From contig USSZ01000032.1 of the NCBI GenBank assembly GCA_900557645.1, forward strand, positions 1 to 11,764: a stretch of DNA of 11,764 nt, in the 5' to 3' direction. The DNA comes from an uncultured Eubacteriales bacterium (GTDB lineage: Bacteria > Bacillota > Clostridia > Christensenellales > UBA1242). Below, one piece after another: positions 1 to 8,206 of the stretch (position 1 is its first letter; every line of letters starts with the position of its first letter). The notes beneath the pieces were generated by a model. It was not told the origin of the DNA and searched no databases. It saw only the letters and a list, made by a program, of their open reading frames with translations. A program made the position numbers and the translations under genes.

Positions 1-236
1 CAAGCAAGTTCGACTTCCGTAAATATAAACTATGTGGTGTTAAAATTTTATTATCATAAAGTTTTAATAAATTCTATCAAATTTGTATGCTTTGCACACC
101 ACCTCTGTTTGAATATAATCAGTCTCACTCTTGCAAGCAAGTTCGACTTCAATAAATGTAAACTACGTTATTTATTACCATCTCACTTAAATATAAATTT
201 ATCACACTTGGTTCGACTTCAGATAATATAAACTAA
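1..236. repeat. Three imperfect direct repeats in a non-coding region
   Basis: A 10-base core GTTCGACTTC occurs at 8-17, 141-150 and 211-220. Each copy is followed by 15 similar bases ending in TAAACTA. Copies 1 and 2 also share the seven bases CAAGCAA in front (1-7 and 134-140); copy 3 has lost them. Core spacing is 133 and 70 bases. The DNA after copies 1 and 2 is also related: TTTATTATCAT at 47-57 against TTTATTACCAT at 171-181. This suggests a decayed tandem unit of about 70 bases with one copy eroded near 80. The first copy begins at the window edge, so more copies may lie outside. The only open frame here (34-231) has no ribosome binding site and looks like chance. Confidence 0.65.
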
Positions 237-275
237 ACTATATATATTATTTAATATACTAAACTTATAAAATTA

Positions 276-304
276 TTGCATGATTTTTTATGTTATGTTA
301 TAAT
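276..304 (+). promoter_or_regulatory. Probable sigma-A type promoter of the glycosyltransferase unit
   Basis: A perfect -10 box TATAAT lies at 299-304, preceded by an extended -10 TG at 296-297. A weak -35 candidate TTGCAT lies at 276-281 with a 17-base spacer. The inferred transcript would start near 311 and carry a leader of about 45 bases before the ATG at 357. The extended -10 probably makes up for the poor -35. No other good promoter was seen between here and the start codon. Confidence 0.65.
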
Positions 305-314
305 GATTTAAGGT

Positions 315-339
315 GGCTAAATTTCTATCCTTTATAGCC
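315..339 (+). promoter_or_regulatory. Weak hairpin in the 5' leader of the glycosyltransferase mRNA
   Basis: GGCTA at 315-319 can pair with TAGCC at 335-339 across a 15-base loop, at the start of the predicted leader and just before the ribosome binding site AGGAG (346-350). There is no T-run, so it is not a terminator. Five pairs with a long loop is weak. It might stabilise the 5' end of the transcript or be chance. Confidence 0.2.
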
Positions 340-356
340 CAAATTAGGAGTTTATA

Positions 357-1496
357 ATGAAAATAGTTATAGTATGTGATGTGCTTGGAAAGAAAAACAA
401 CGGCACTACTATTGCAGCATATAATTTAATTGACTACTTAAAATCTAAAGGTCATGATGTAAAAGTTGTTTGTTGCGATGAAGATAAACAAAATCAAGAA
501 GGTTTTATTATTTTAGATAAATTAAACCTTGGTCCTCTAAATAAGATTGTAGAAAGAAATGGCGTAACTCTTCCTAAAACAGATCGAAATGTTATTTTAG
601 ATGCATTCTACGAGTGTGATATTGTTCATATTATGCTTCCTTTCCCAATGGGAATAACTGCTTGTAAAATTGCTAAAAAACTTGGAAAGCCTGTTACTGC
701 AGGCTTCCATTGTCAAGCAGAACTTGTTTCAAGTCATCTTGGCCTTATGAATTGCAAATTTGCAAACAAGCATATTTATAAACAATTCTATAAAAGAATC
801 TATCAATTTTGTGATGCAATACATTACCCTACTCAATTCATCTGTGATGTATTTGAAAATATTGTTGGAAAAACAAATCATTATGTTATAAGTAATGGGG
901 TTAATCCTGATGTAAAATGTATTGATTGCTGTAAACCAGAAAATTTGAAAGACAAATTTCTTATTTTAACAACAGGAAGATTATGCCCTGAAAAATCTCA
1001 TATGGTTTTATTAAAAGCAATAGCACAATCAAAATACAATGACAAAATACAACTTATAATGGCAGGTCAAGGGCCTTTACAATCAAAAATTGAATTTTTT
1101 GCAAAGAAAAAACTTAAAAATCAACCAATAATTCAATATTTTAAACGTGAAGAAATGATTAATTTGTTAAATTTTTGTGATTTATATGTTCATCCTGCCG
1201 AAGCAGAACTTGAAGGTATCGCATGTCTTGAAGCCGTCGTTTGTGGACTTGTTCCTGTTGTTTCAGATTCAAATCGAAGTGCAACAAAAAATTTTGCAAT
1301 AACTCCAAATAATCTTTTTAAGTGTAATAATAGTTCTGATCTTGCATCTAAAATAGATTATTGGATTGAGCATCCTGAAGAAAAAGTTGAACTTAAAAAA
1401 CAATATCTTCAATTTGGAAATCGTTTTGATCTTAATGATTGTATGGAGCAAATGGAACAAATGTTTATTGAAACAATAGCAAAGCGAGAAGATTAA
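357..1496 (+). CDS. GT4-family glycosyltransferase, diacylglycerol glucosyltransferase-like
   Basis: A 379-residue retaining glycosyltransferase with the GT-B fold of family GT4. The N-terminal Rossmann half opens with MKIVIVCDV and has an NNG loop at 14-16, where relatives contact the sugar donor or acceptor. The motif HIMLPFPMG (91-99) and the GFH motif at 116-118 are typical of enzymes that glucosylate diacylglycerol at the membrane. The C-terminal half has the GR...EK donor-phosphate site (207-213), the GQGP loop (237-240) and the GT4 E-x7-E motif with E284 and E292 in ELEGIACLE. Length is normal for the family and no transmembrane helix is seen, so it is probably a peripheral membrane enzyme. 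The likely role is making a glycolipid or lipoteichoic acid anchor from a nucleotide sugar. The exact acceptor cannot be read from sequence, and a cell-wall or capsule glycosyltransferase is the alternative. The start is supported by AGGAG six bases upstream. It shares a transcript with the next gene, 12 bases away. Confidence 0.85.
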   Translation: MKIVIVCDVLGKKNNGTTIAAYNLIDYLKSKGHDVKVVCCDEDKQNQEGFIILDKLNLGPLNKIVERNGVTLPKTDRNVILDAFYECDIVHIMLPFPMGITACKIAKKLGKPVTAGFHCQAELVSSHLGLMNCKFANKHIYKQFYKRIYQFCDAIHYPTQFICDVFENIVGKTNHYVISNGVNPDVKCIDCCKPENLKDKFLILTTGRLCPEKSHMVLLKAIAQSKYNDKIQLIMAGQGPLQSKIEFFAKKKLKNQPIIQYFKREEMINLLNFCDLYVHPAEAELEGIACLEAVVCGLVPVVSDSNRSATKNFAITPNNLFKCNNSSDLASKIDYWIEHPEEKVELKKQYLQFGNRFDLNDCMEQMEQMFIETIAKRED

Positions 1497-1508
1497 AAGG
1501 AATTATAA

Positions 1509-2240
1509 ATGGGCTTTAAGAATTTAATAAAAAATTTTAAAGAAATTCCATATAAAACAAAAACATCTTTTACAAACAAAATCAGCATGAGTGCTAATTT
1601 TATTTGGGCTATATTAAAATTAATCTTTGCTGGTCTTATATCATCAATATTTTTATCAATAAGTGGATTTTATACACTTTGCACGGCTCTAGCAAAAACA
1701 GCATATTTTGATGGAAGAAGACTTTCAAAGAATCAACTTCAAGAAACAAAATATTTTAAAAGAATTTCATGGACAATATTTTGTGGAGGTTTTTTATATT
1801 TATTTTATATTTTAAGATTATTTATCTCTGCAAAAGTTCAAGACTATAATCAAATAATTTCAATAGCAATAGCAGCAATGGCTTTTTGTGAAATATTTTT
1901 CTCTATAAGAGGTCTAATAAAATCTAAAAAATCCAATGATTTTCTATTATTAGGATTAAAATGCATTAATTTATCGTCTGCTTTATCCTCAATTGTTTTA
2001 ACACAAATTGCTTTATTATCTGTTTCAATATCAATAGAAAAATCAATAGTTTATAATACACTAACAGGTGTATTCGTAGGTATTTTAATTATTTTAATTT
2101 CAATTTTTATGCTTATTAAATTATATAAATTTAAAGAAAAAAGTTTTAATATTATAAAAGTTAGGAAAAAATATAAAAAAATGCAAAACCTAAAAAGATT
2201 TAAAATGCAAAAATTTATATTTGTAAAATACATGAAATAA
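1509..2240 (+). CDS. Multi-pass membrane protein of unknown family with a basic C-terminal tail
   Basis: A 243-residue protein I do not recognise. It has hydrophobic stretches at about 31-60, 86-107, 115-135, 144-170 and 182-205. The segments between them at 61-86 and 136-143 and both termini are rich in Lys and Arg. By the positive-inside rule this fits a set of membrane hairpins with N- and C-termini in the cytoplasm; the long first stretch may itself be a tight hairpin. The last 40 or so residues (KLYKFKEKSF onward) are extremely basic and AT-rich in codons, ending at a terminator. Start codon: AAGGAA lies six bases upstream and overlaps the end of the glycosyltransferase gene. Co-transcription suggests a job in handling or positioning the glycosyltransferase or its lipid product, for example as a membrane partner, but no motif proves this. 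Confidence 0.7.
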   Translation: MGFKNLIKNFKEIPYKTKTSFTNKISMSANFIWAILKLIFAGLISSIFLSISGFYTLCTALAKTAYFDGRRLSKNQLQETKYFKRISWTIFCGGFLYLFYILRLFISAKVQDYNQIISIAIAAMAFCEIFFSIRGLIKSKKSNDFLLLGLKCINLSSALSSIVLTQIALLSVSISIEKSIVYNTLTGVFVGILIILISIFMLIKLYKFKEKSFNIIKVRKKYKKMQNLKRFKMQKFIFVKYMK

Positions 2241-2266
2241 AAAAATCCACAAATTGTGGATTTTTT
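2240..2266. terminator. Bidirectional intrinsic terminator between convergent units
   Basis: The stem TCCAC (2246-2250) pairs with GTGGA (2256-2260) around AAATT, and the inner A and T bases can extend the pairing. It is flanked by an A-run (2239-2245) on the left and a T-run (2261-2266) on the right, so each strand has a hairpin followed by a U-tract. It immediately follows the stop codon of the plus-strand membrane protein and lies about 30 bases past the stop of the minus-strand operon. It therefore closes both transcripts. Confidence 0.88.
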
Positions 2267-2295
2267 ATTATATTATATATTTTTCGATAAAATTA

Positions 2296-4818
2296 TTAAA
2301 CAAGTTGAACAGTTTCTGTTACTGTATAAACAAAAGGTATATTTGCAAGTTTAAATAATATATCATAAATTCCTTTGCAACCATTCATCTCTTCTGGTAA
2401 AAGATTCATACTTGATGCCACAGATATCCAATAATTTTGAATATTTAATCCGAGAACATATTCAATTTGTGCAGAATTTTCATTTTGGCTTACAACATTT
2501 ATTCCTAAAAGTCTAAATGATATCTCTGCTTCTTCCTCTGCATTCTTGTAACTATTTGGGAATGTTGTAACTTTACTGTTATCACTCATTGTTCCTGTAG
2601 TAGCATAGATTGTTTTATCCATTAAACTTGATTCTATTTCTTCAACAAAATTATCTTTTGAATATTGTTTGCTAGTTAAAAGAACTTTATTATCATTTAA
2701 TCCATCTGCTTCTTTAATAAATAAATCTTCAACTGATGTTAATGTTTTATGTTGTTCGTTATATTCTTCAAAAATAGAATTGCCATCTTTATCAACATAA
2801 TCTGCAAGTGATTGATCTTCACTTTCACCTCTTACAACTTTTCCATATTCAAAAGTTTTTAATCCTATAGAAAGGTGTGTGTTCTCTGTCCCAAATAATA
2901 CATTGCCTAAATCTAATAAGTCTGTATCAACAATTTCTTTTAATTTAGTTCTAACATTAGAAAGTGCAAGAACTATTGTTTCATTTTGTGCGTCATAGGT
3001 TAAATCAGAGTTAGAAATTGGCATATCTGAACTTGAACCTAATAAAGATGATAAAATATCAAATATTATACTTTCAACATGAACATTATCTGTTGCAACA
3101 TCTTCAACTACATTACTAATCATATTTACACTCATTGTTTGAGAGGTAGTAACTTCTTCTCCTCCCTCTTGAGTATTTTTATTTGTCAAATATGTTACGA
3201 ATTCTTTAAGATCGATACTTGCATTAATTATTTCATTTTTAGACAATTCGGCCTCTAATGAATAACCAGGGAATATCTCTACCTTCGCTGTTATATTAGG
3301 ATTATACAATCCAACGAAAAGCATTGCTTTTGCGCCATATTTCTCTGTATCAATCAATAAATTTATATAATCTTTTACATTGCCATGTCTTTCCATTTGA
3401 GTTTCATCTTCTGAATTTTCAACTAGAGATATTCTTAAACTTAAGAAACCAAGTTCTTCCCATTTAACTTTTGTTGCATCAAATCCACCATCTACGATAC
3501 CTGGCAGAACTGCAAAAGGATTTAAATCTGCGTTTAATTCAAGTGTATATGTGTCTAATGTTGTTTTAGTTTCCCCTTCTTGTTTAATGAAATTAATTTC
3601 TCCTGTTAATTCCATATTTAAAATATTTGTTGCTTCTGGAAAATCTTTTAAAATTTCCTCATTAACGGCATTTGCTTCTGAAGAGAATCCCATTTCCAAA
3701 TTATTAATTTTTAAAGATAAATCAGTAGAAGGTATATTAACAACTTCACCAAAATTTATATTATAACCATTTGGTAAAGATAATCCTACATCAATATCAT
3801 TAACATATTCTATATCATTTAAAGTTGTATAACTAATTTCAAAATTAAGGTCAATACTTGGTAATAATTGGTTGATATATTCTTTTGTTAAAACTTCTAA
3901 TACTTTTTCAAATACTGAACTTACAGATTCTGGCAAAACTGCCTTAATCATAGCAAAATTATCATCAAGATATTTTAAAATTTTATCTAACCTTATACTA
4001 AATGTTGAAATATTGCTATCATTATTTGCTTCACTCCAAAAAGCAACTGTATTTGCTCCACCAAACATTTGTTCAATTAAAGGATATATCATATTAAATG
4101 TGCTGTCATTATTAATTAATCCTTTCATAATATTTTCAAATGTCCATACATTTTGAGATAGTGCAGGAATAGATGAAAATACTTCCGTCAAACTTGCACA
4201 ATTAAAAGTATATTTTTCTCCCATAACTTGAGCATAAATCTTTCCGTCCATGGTATTATCAACATAATAGAATGAAATCATATTGAGTTCTGTTCCTGTA
4301 GGTTTTACAAGCAAATATAATTGATTTCCTTCACCATTAAAATTAAAGTAGCCGCCTGCTTCAATTGTGTAATGGAGTTCTTCAAAATTTTCTGAAGCAG
4401 TCTTAAGATTTAATTCAATATTACCTGAAAAATTGAAGTAATCTTCTTCCTCGGCTATTGCTTCTGAATATTTATAATATATTCCACTTAAAAGTCTATC
4501 TATAGAATTTAATGGACTTGTTGTAAATACAGCAGTATAAACTGGTTCTCCATCGCCTATAGTAATCTCTTCTGTAGTATAGGTAGGTTCTTTATCATCT
4601 ACATTTTCATACCACCCCATAAATGAATGCCACTTACTTGCCTTTGCAGATAAAGTTTTTGTCCCGTCTTCATTTTGTGTTACAATAACTGCTCCATTAC
4701 CTTCTATTTTATATGGGTCATGTTTAATTAAAAATACACAACATAATGTAACAACAAGTGCTACAACTAAAGCAGAACAAATAGAAGCAAAAGTAATTAT
4801 TTTTGTTTTTTTATTCAT
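2296..4818 (-). CDS. Large membrane-anchored extracytoplasmic protein with a divergent InlB B-repeat domain
   Basis: An 840-residue protein. A short basic N-terminus (MNKKTK) and a hydrophobic helix at about 8-31 form a signal anchor. The two cysteines at 26-27 do not form a lipobox, because the residue before them is Leu. Residues 38-98 match the divergent InlB B-repeat pattern (Flg_new_2-like): a G-N-G start, an FMGWY core (66-70) and a YTAVF end (94-98). The rest is a beta-rich, acidic ectodomain of no family I recognise. Two stretches look alike, at about 131-159 and 405-433, each running (S/T)G-x-I, then about 15 residues, YT-x-E and an Asn. This hints at a duplicated beta-sheet domain, perhaps of a lipid-binding kind, but that is a guess. 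It is the last gene of the operon. Its Shine-Dalgarno GGAGG (4824-4828) sits five bases before the ATG, and its stretch of G bases overlaps the previous stop, suggesting coupled translation. Likely role: outer-face partner or cargo of the ABC exporter encoded upstream. Confidence 0.75.
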   Translation of the reverse strand: MNKKTKIITFASICSALVVALVVTLCCVFLIKHDPYKIEGNGAVIVTQNEDGTKTLSAKASKWHSFMGWYENVDDKEPTYTTEEITIGDGEPVYTAVFTTSPLNSIDRLLSGIYYKYSEAIAEEEDYFNFSGNIELNLKTASENFEELHYTIEAGGYFNFNGEGNQLYLLVKPTGTELNMISFYYVDNTMDGKIYAQVMGEKYTFNCASLTEVFSSIPALSQNVWTFENIMKGLINNDSTFNMIYPLIEQMFGGANTVAFWSEANNDSNISTFSIRLDKILKYLDDNFAMIKAVLPESVSSVFEKVLEVLTKEYINQLLPSIDLNFEISYTTLNDIEYVNDIDVGLSLPNGYNINFGEVVNIPSTDLSLKINNLEMGFSSEANAVNEEILKDFPEATNILNMELTGEINFIKQEGETKTTLDTYTLELNADLNPFAVLPGIVDGGFDATKVKWEELGFLSLRISLVENSEDETQMERHGNVKDYINLLIDTEKYGAKAMLFVGLYNPNITAKVEIFPGYSLEAELSKNEIINASIDLKEFVTYLTNKNTQEGGEEVTTSQTMSVNMISNVVEDVATDNVHVESIIFDILSSLLGSSSDMPISNSDLTYDAQNETIVLALSNVRTKLKEIVDTDLLDLGNVLFGTENTHLSIGLKTFEYGKVVRGESEDQSLADYVDKDGNSIFEEYNEQHKTLTSVEDLFIKEADGLNDNKVLLTSKQYSKDNFVEEIESSLMDKTIYATTGTMSDNSKVTTFPNSYKNAEEEAEISFRLLGINVVSQNENSAQIEYVLGLNIQNYWISVASSMNLLPEEMNGCKGIYDILFKLANIPFVYTVTETVQLV

Positions 4819-4829
4819 ATTTCCCTCCC

Positions 4830-7328
4830 CTAATTACCTTGATAATTAAAATTAGTTACATAAACCATTATAGGTTTTATAGCATCAGCATATTGCTCTA
4901 ATAATTTCTTAATACTTTGACCAAGAGTATCTATACTCATAAGAATATCATAAACATTAACTCTTATAAATTTATGTGTAGTATCAATTCCATTATACAA
5001 AAATTCATCATTAAAATCAACAATAAGTGAAGAATTAATTTCATCAAATAAAATATCTTCAACACCATTTCTCGTAAAGCAAAGCAAATTAAATGTATTT
5101 TTGCTTCCTTGTCGCAAAATATTTGATTTTGCTTTTTGTAAAGTTTGATAAACTTCTGCTTCACGATCAGTATCAACATAAGGCTTTAACAATTCTGTTG
5201 TTTTTTGTGTAATAACCATTTGTATAGCACCAGAAAGACCACCTAAAGCATTAAAGACTGCTGCAATATTTCCTTGAGTATTTAATTGTGCAATAGTAAA
5301 AAGTGTTGTTCCATCAGTTACATTATCACAAGTAAGATTGCCATAAAAATTACCATAAGATTGTTCATTTCTATTTTCTCCTGCTTGATAAATAACATCA
5401 CTTCCACCACTTGTAATTGCTGAACCTCCAACTGTTCCTATATTCAAATTGGTTATATTTATCTGCGATGCAATATATGTTATCCCATCACCAAACATAT
5501 TAGAATAACTCATTCCATCAATAGCAGGACGAGCATTCTCTTTGCCAAGTTCTACTTCGTCGATTGCGTTTTCAATTCTTATACCACAATTACATTTTTT
5601 AAATGAAATATTTTTCAACACTGGTATAGCATAAGAATATGGTCCTTGTTTTGAAGTATCAATATTATTATTTGAATTTATGTATAAGATTCCTCTATAG
5701 AAATTGTCTATAATAAATGAAGAATCAGTGGTCAATTTTTGTTCAACAACATCTGTAGTAACGCCTTTATACTCTGCAAATTCTTCTGTAGATAAAAGTC
5801 CCATATTACCAACAAAACTTAAATCTTGTATTTCGATAGTGTAAGGTGTAACAGGGTCATCATTTTTAAATTCTATGAAAAATTTCCAACCATAAGCACT
5901 TTCCTTCTCTGTCAATTGTCCACTTAAATCTATTGTAAACCCATTACCATTAATCTTTTTGTCCCCATAGCAAACATAATTTTCTTTGCCATCTTCAAAT
6001 ATAATATCATTAACTATATTAAATTCTTTTTCATTTATAATAGCATTTGCAAATTCTTCTTTATTTGAAACATTTATAGCATTATTAATATTAATCTCTA
6101 CACTTGGACTTGTAGTTTCTACTAAACAACCAGAAATTGATTGAAAATAAATTTCATAATTTCCAATTTTATTGATAATTAATGAACTGCCATCATATAA
6201 AACAGTATTTGTTGTGTCTTTTGTTGACCATTCACCATTTTTACTTTCAAAAACGATTGAATTATCTCCCCCACCCACAACAAACATTCTTAAATCTTTA
6301 TTACCATGAGCCTCTATAATACTAGGCTTAAAACTGATAGGTTTTGTTATTTGATAATTAAAATTTGCAACTTTATTAAAATTTTCTGGCACTTTTATTT
6401 GGTCAGGAGTCATATAAACATCAATACTCATATCAACTGCAATTTTATTATAACTAGCAGTAATTTTTGCTGAACCTTTATTCATTGCTTTTATATATAA
6501 ATCATCAATAATTTTAATAACATCATATCCAGCATCAACATATTCGCCAGTATTCTCTGCAGTCAAAGTTACAGCGTTAGTATAAATTTCATTTGTTTTT
6601 CCTTCTTCAAGGAATACACCCTTAACTGATACAGGTTGAACAAGATTATCTGTGCTTGAATCAATCTCCATTGAAGGTTGATCAAATTTAATTGATACAA
6701 AATCAGGCTGTGAAGAAACTTCTATAACAAAAGGATCTGAATATTTTTCTCCCATAGAAGCAACAACCTTTATTATATCTCCTTCATTAGCAGTAGATGA
6801 AATTGACACCTTATTATCAATTATTTTTGCTTTATCTCCACCTTCTATAATTTCTAAATTTATCTGTCTAGTTGCATTTACAGGAAAATATGAAACACTT
6901 AGGTCAAAGATTTCACTTGCATAAAACTTATCTTTTTCTGATGAAATTTCAATTTCTTCTGCTTCTATATGGGCTATTGAAAAAGGAACTATATTGCTTA
7001 CTAAATCTTTATATTCTGCTTGAACAGTTATAGTTGTTCCAGGGATTGCATCTTCATTAATTTTAATAGATTGCCCCATAATTGTAACATATTCGCCACC
7101 ATTGGTAACTACAAGTTCCACTTCATTAATATCAAACTCACCATCTGATGTTATAGTAAAATCAACAGTTTCCCCAGGCAAATATGCTGTTTTCGAACTA
7201 TCTTCTAAAACAAGCGTAATTTGCGATGCTTCTTTTGAACCACAGCCCGCTAATATGCCTGCTAATAATAAAATTATCAGTATTAGTGAAATTTTAAAAA
7301 AATTTGAAATTGATTTAGATTTTGCCAT
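4830..7328 (-). CDS. Lipoprotein with Ig-like domains and a right-handed beta-helix
   Basis: An 832-residue secreted lipoprotein. The signal sequence MAKSKSISNFFK is followed by a hydrophobic core and the lipobox L-A-G-C, with the lipidated Cys at 29. About four beta-sandwich (Ig-like) segments follow at roughly 35-119, 120-205, 206-305 and 306-415; the third resembles Big_2 domains. From about 416 to 690 the Asn- and Ile-rich pattern is that of a parallel beta-helix, as in pectate-lyase-like surface proteins: an NGNGFTIDLSG stretch (460-470) and short repeated strands such as FKKCNCGIRIENA. The C-terminal 140 residues are more mixed, with helical segments. No pectate lyase or glycosidase catalytic motif is visible, so binding a polysaccharide or acting as a scaffold is as likely as hydrolysis. 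An ATG 39 bases upstream (7367) exists, but it lies inside the preceding gene and lacks a ribosome site. The start at 7328 has AAGGAG five bases upstream. Confidence 0.82.
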   Translation of the reverse strand: MAKSKSISNFFKISLILIILLLAGILAGCGSKEASQITLVLEDSSKTAYLPGETVDFTITSDGEFDINEVELVVTNGGEYVTIMGQSIKINEDAIPGTTITVQAEYKDLVSNIVPFSIAHIEAEEIEISSEKDKFYASEIFDLSVSYFPVNATRQINLEIIEGGDKAKIIDNKVSISSTANEGDIIKVVASMGEKYSDPFVIEVSSQPDFVSIKFDQPSMEIDSSTDNLVQPVSVKGVFLEEGKTNEIYTNAVTLTAENTGEYVDAGYDVIKIIDDLYIKAMNKGSAKITASYNKIAVDMSIDVYMTPDQIKVPENFNKVANFNYQITKPISFKPSIIEAHGNKDLRMFVVGGGDNSIVFESKNGEWSTKDTTNTVLYDGSSLIINKIGNYEIYFQSISGCLVETTSPSVEININNAINVSNKEEFANAIINEKEFNIVNDIIFEDGKENYVCYGDKKINGNGFTIDLSGQLTEKESAYGWKFFIEFKNDDPVTPYTIEIQDLSFVGNMGLLSTEEFAEYKGVTTDVVEQKLTTDSSFIIDNFYRGILYINSNNNIDTSKQGPYSYAIPVLKNISFKKCNCGIRIENAIDEVELGKENARPAIDGMSYSNMFGDGITYIASQINITNLNIGTVGGSAITSGGSDVIYQAGENRNEQSYGNFYGNLTCDNVTDGTTLFTIAQLNTQGNIAAVFNALGGLSGAIQMVITQKTTELLKPYVDTDREAEVYQTLQKAKSNILRQGSKNTFNLLCFTRNGVEDILFDEINSSLIVDFNDEFLYNGIDTTHKFIRVNVYDILMSIDTLGQSIKKLLEQYADAIKPIMVYVTNFNYQGN

Positions 7329-7333
7329 AAAAT

Positions 7334-7339
7334 CTCCTT
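7334..7339 (-). promoter_or_regulatory. Ribosome binding site that fixes the lipoprotein start
   Basis: AAGGAG on the minus strand, five bases before the ATG at 7328. It settles the choice of this start over the longer frame beginning at 7367, which would prefix 13 residues (MTKHISYLFKGDF) to a normal lipoprotein signal peptide and overlap the Big_2 gene. Confidence 0.85.
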
Positions 7340-8205
7340 TAAATAAATATGAAATATGCTTCGTCATAGTTTATAAATTCATCGTCTGTATAAACTCGAA
7401 CTAAAACAGTATTGTTTGATGAATCTTTATTAAATGTCAATATATTATTTTCTATATGACCATTATCCCCAGACATTACTTTAAATGATAAATTTTGATT
7501 ATTATAATTCTGTAGATAATTTGTCAAGTCTACCGTCTTTTTATCTGCAATTATATAATTCTCATCTTCAAAGTAAACACCTTCTTGTGATTTAACAGAA
7601 ATATTACACTCTACTTTTAAACCATCTCTTGACTGCACAAATATCTTTGCATTTCCGTTATTTACAAATTCTAGAATTGCTTCCTTTCCTTTTCCATTTA
7701 CTTTAACAACATTTTCGTCTGATGAACTATATGTAAGATATTGTGCTTCAGTAGAAGGTTCTGTTGTCGCTTTTATCACTGCCTTGCACCCTAAATAACC
7801 TGTCAAATTATCATAAGATAAATTAATTTCTGTTGCCCCAGTTGAAAGAACTGTTACTGTAATTTTTGCAGAACAGTCATTCATTGTTGTAACAATAATA
7901 TCTGTTATACCAGCACTTACACCAACAATATCTCCATCATTATCCACAGAACAAATTTCACTATTGTCAGATCTAAATGAAACATTTTTATTAGATGCAA
8001 GTATTGGCTCTATGACATATTGTAACCTTTTCTCTTGTCCTATGTCAATCGTAGTTGAATTTATTTTTTGATTTTTTTCATTTACAAAATATATCTCTGT
8101 AACCTCTACATATTCAAAAGAGCCATAAATTCTTCCAGCGACTGCAATAATTGCCACTAAAAGTAAAGGCAAAACGACTAATATTGAAATAATTGTCTTC
8201 TTCAT
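7339..8205 (-). CDS. Membrane-anchored or secreted protein with two Big_2 domains
   Basis: A 288-residue extracytoplasmic protein. MKKTIISIL begins a basic, hydrophobic segment (to about residue 23) ending AVAG; it may be cleaved after the A-x-A-like site or stay as an anchor. Residues 32-119 are a clear bacterial Ig-like group 2 domain: an IDIGQ turn, an SDNSEICSVDNDGDIVG strand pair and VSAGITDIIVTT. A second, more divergent copy lies at 122-205, with SSSDENVVKVNGKG. Residues 207-288 form a further small beta domain. Big_2 domains are adhesion or spacer modules on bacterial surfaces; no enzyme motif is present. A frame with seven extra residues opens at 8226 but lacks a ribosome site. The ATG at 8205 has AGGTGG nine bases upstream and sits one base after the permease stop, a typical translational-coupling junction. 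This suggests it is made in fixed ratio with the permease. Confidence 0.8.
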   Translation of the reverse strand: MKKTIISILVVLPLLLVAIIAVAGRIYGSFEYVEVTEIYFVNEKNQKINSTTIDIGQEKRLQYVIEPILASNKNVSFRSDNSEICSVDNDGDIVGVSAGITDIIVTTMNDCSAKITVTVLSTGATEINLSYDNLTGYLGCKAVIKATTEPSTEAQYLTYSSSDENVVKVNGKGKEAILEFVNNGNAKIFVQSRDGLKVECNISVKSQEGVYFEDENYIIADKKTVDLTNYLQNYNNQNLSFKVMSGDNGHIENNILTFNKDSSNNTVLVRVYTDDEFINYDEAYFIFI

Positions 8206-8206
8206 A

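Noticed and set aside
92..119. Second possible promoter (TTGCAC at 92-97, TATAAT at 114-119)
   Set aside because: The -35 is poor, there is no extended -10, and no gene follows before the better promoter at 276-304; TATAAT is common by chance in such AT-rich DNA.
34..231. Plus-strand frame of 65 codons
   Set aside because: It has no ribosome binding site, runs through the direct repeats and gives a low-complexity translation; most likely chance.
1..236. CRISPR array
   Set aside because: Only three imperfect copies, spacings of 133 and 70 are irregular, the between-copy DNA is itself related, and no cas gene is in the window.
3551..4156. Plus-strand frames opposite the large anchored protein
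   Set aside because: They lie wholly antisense to a clear gene, lack ribosome sites and show no domain; they are shadows.
4741..4760. Lipobox at the double Cys of the 840-residue protein
   Set aside because: The residues before Cys26 are V-T-L, and a lipobox needs a small residue (Gly, Ala or Ser) directly before the Cys; a plain signal anchor fits better.
7329..7367. Upstream start giving the lipoprotein 13 extra residues
   Set aside because: No ribosome site, it overlaps the previous gene and would spoil the normal signal peptide; AAGGAG fixes the start at 7328.
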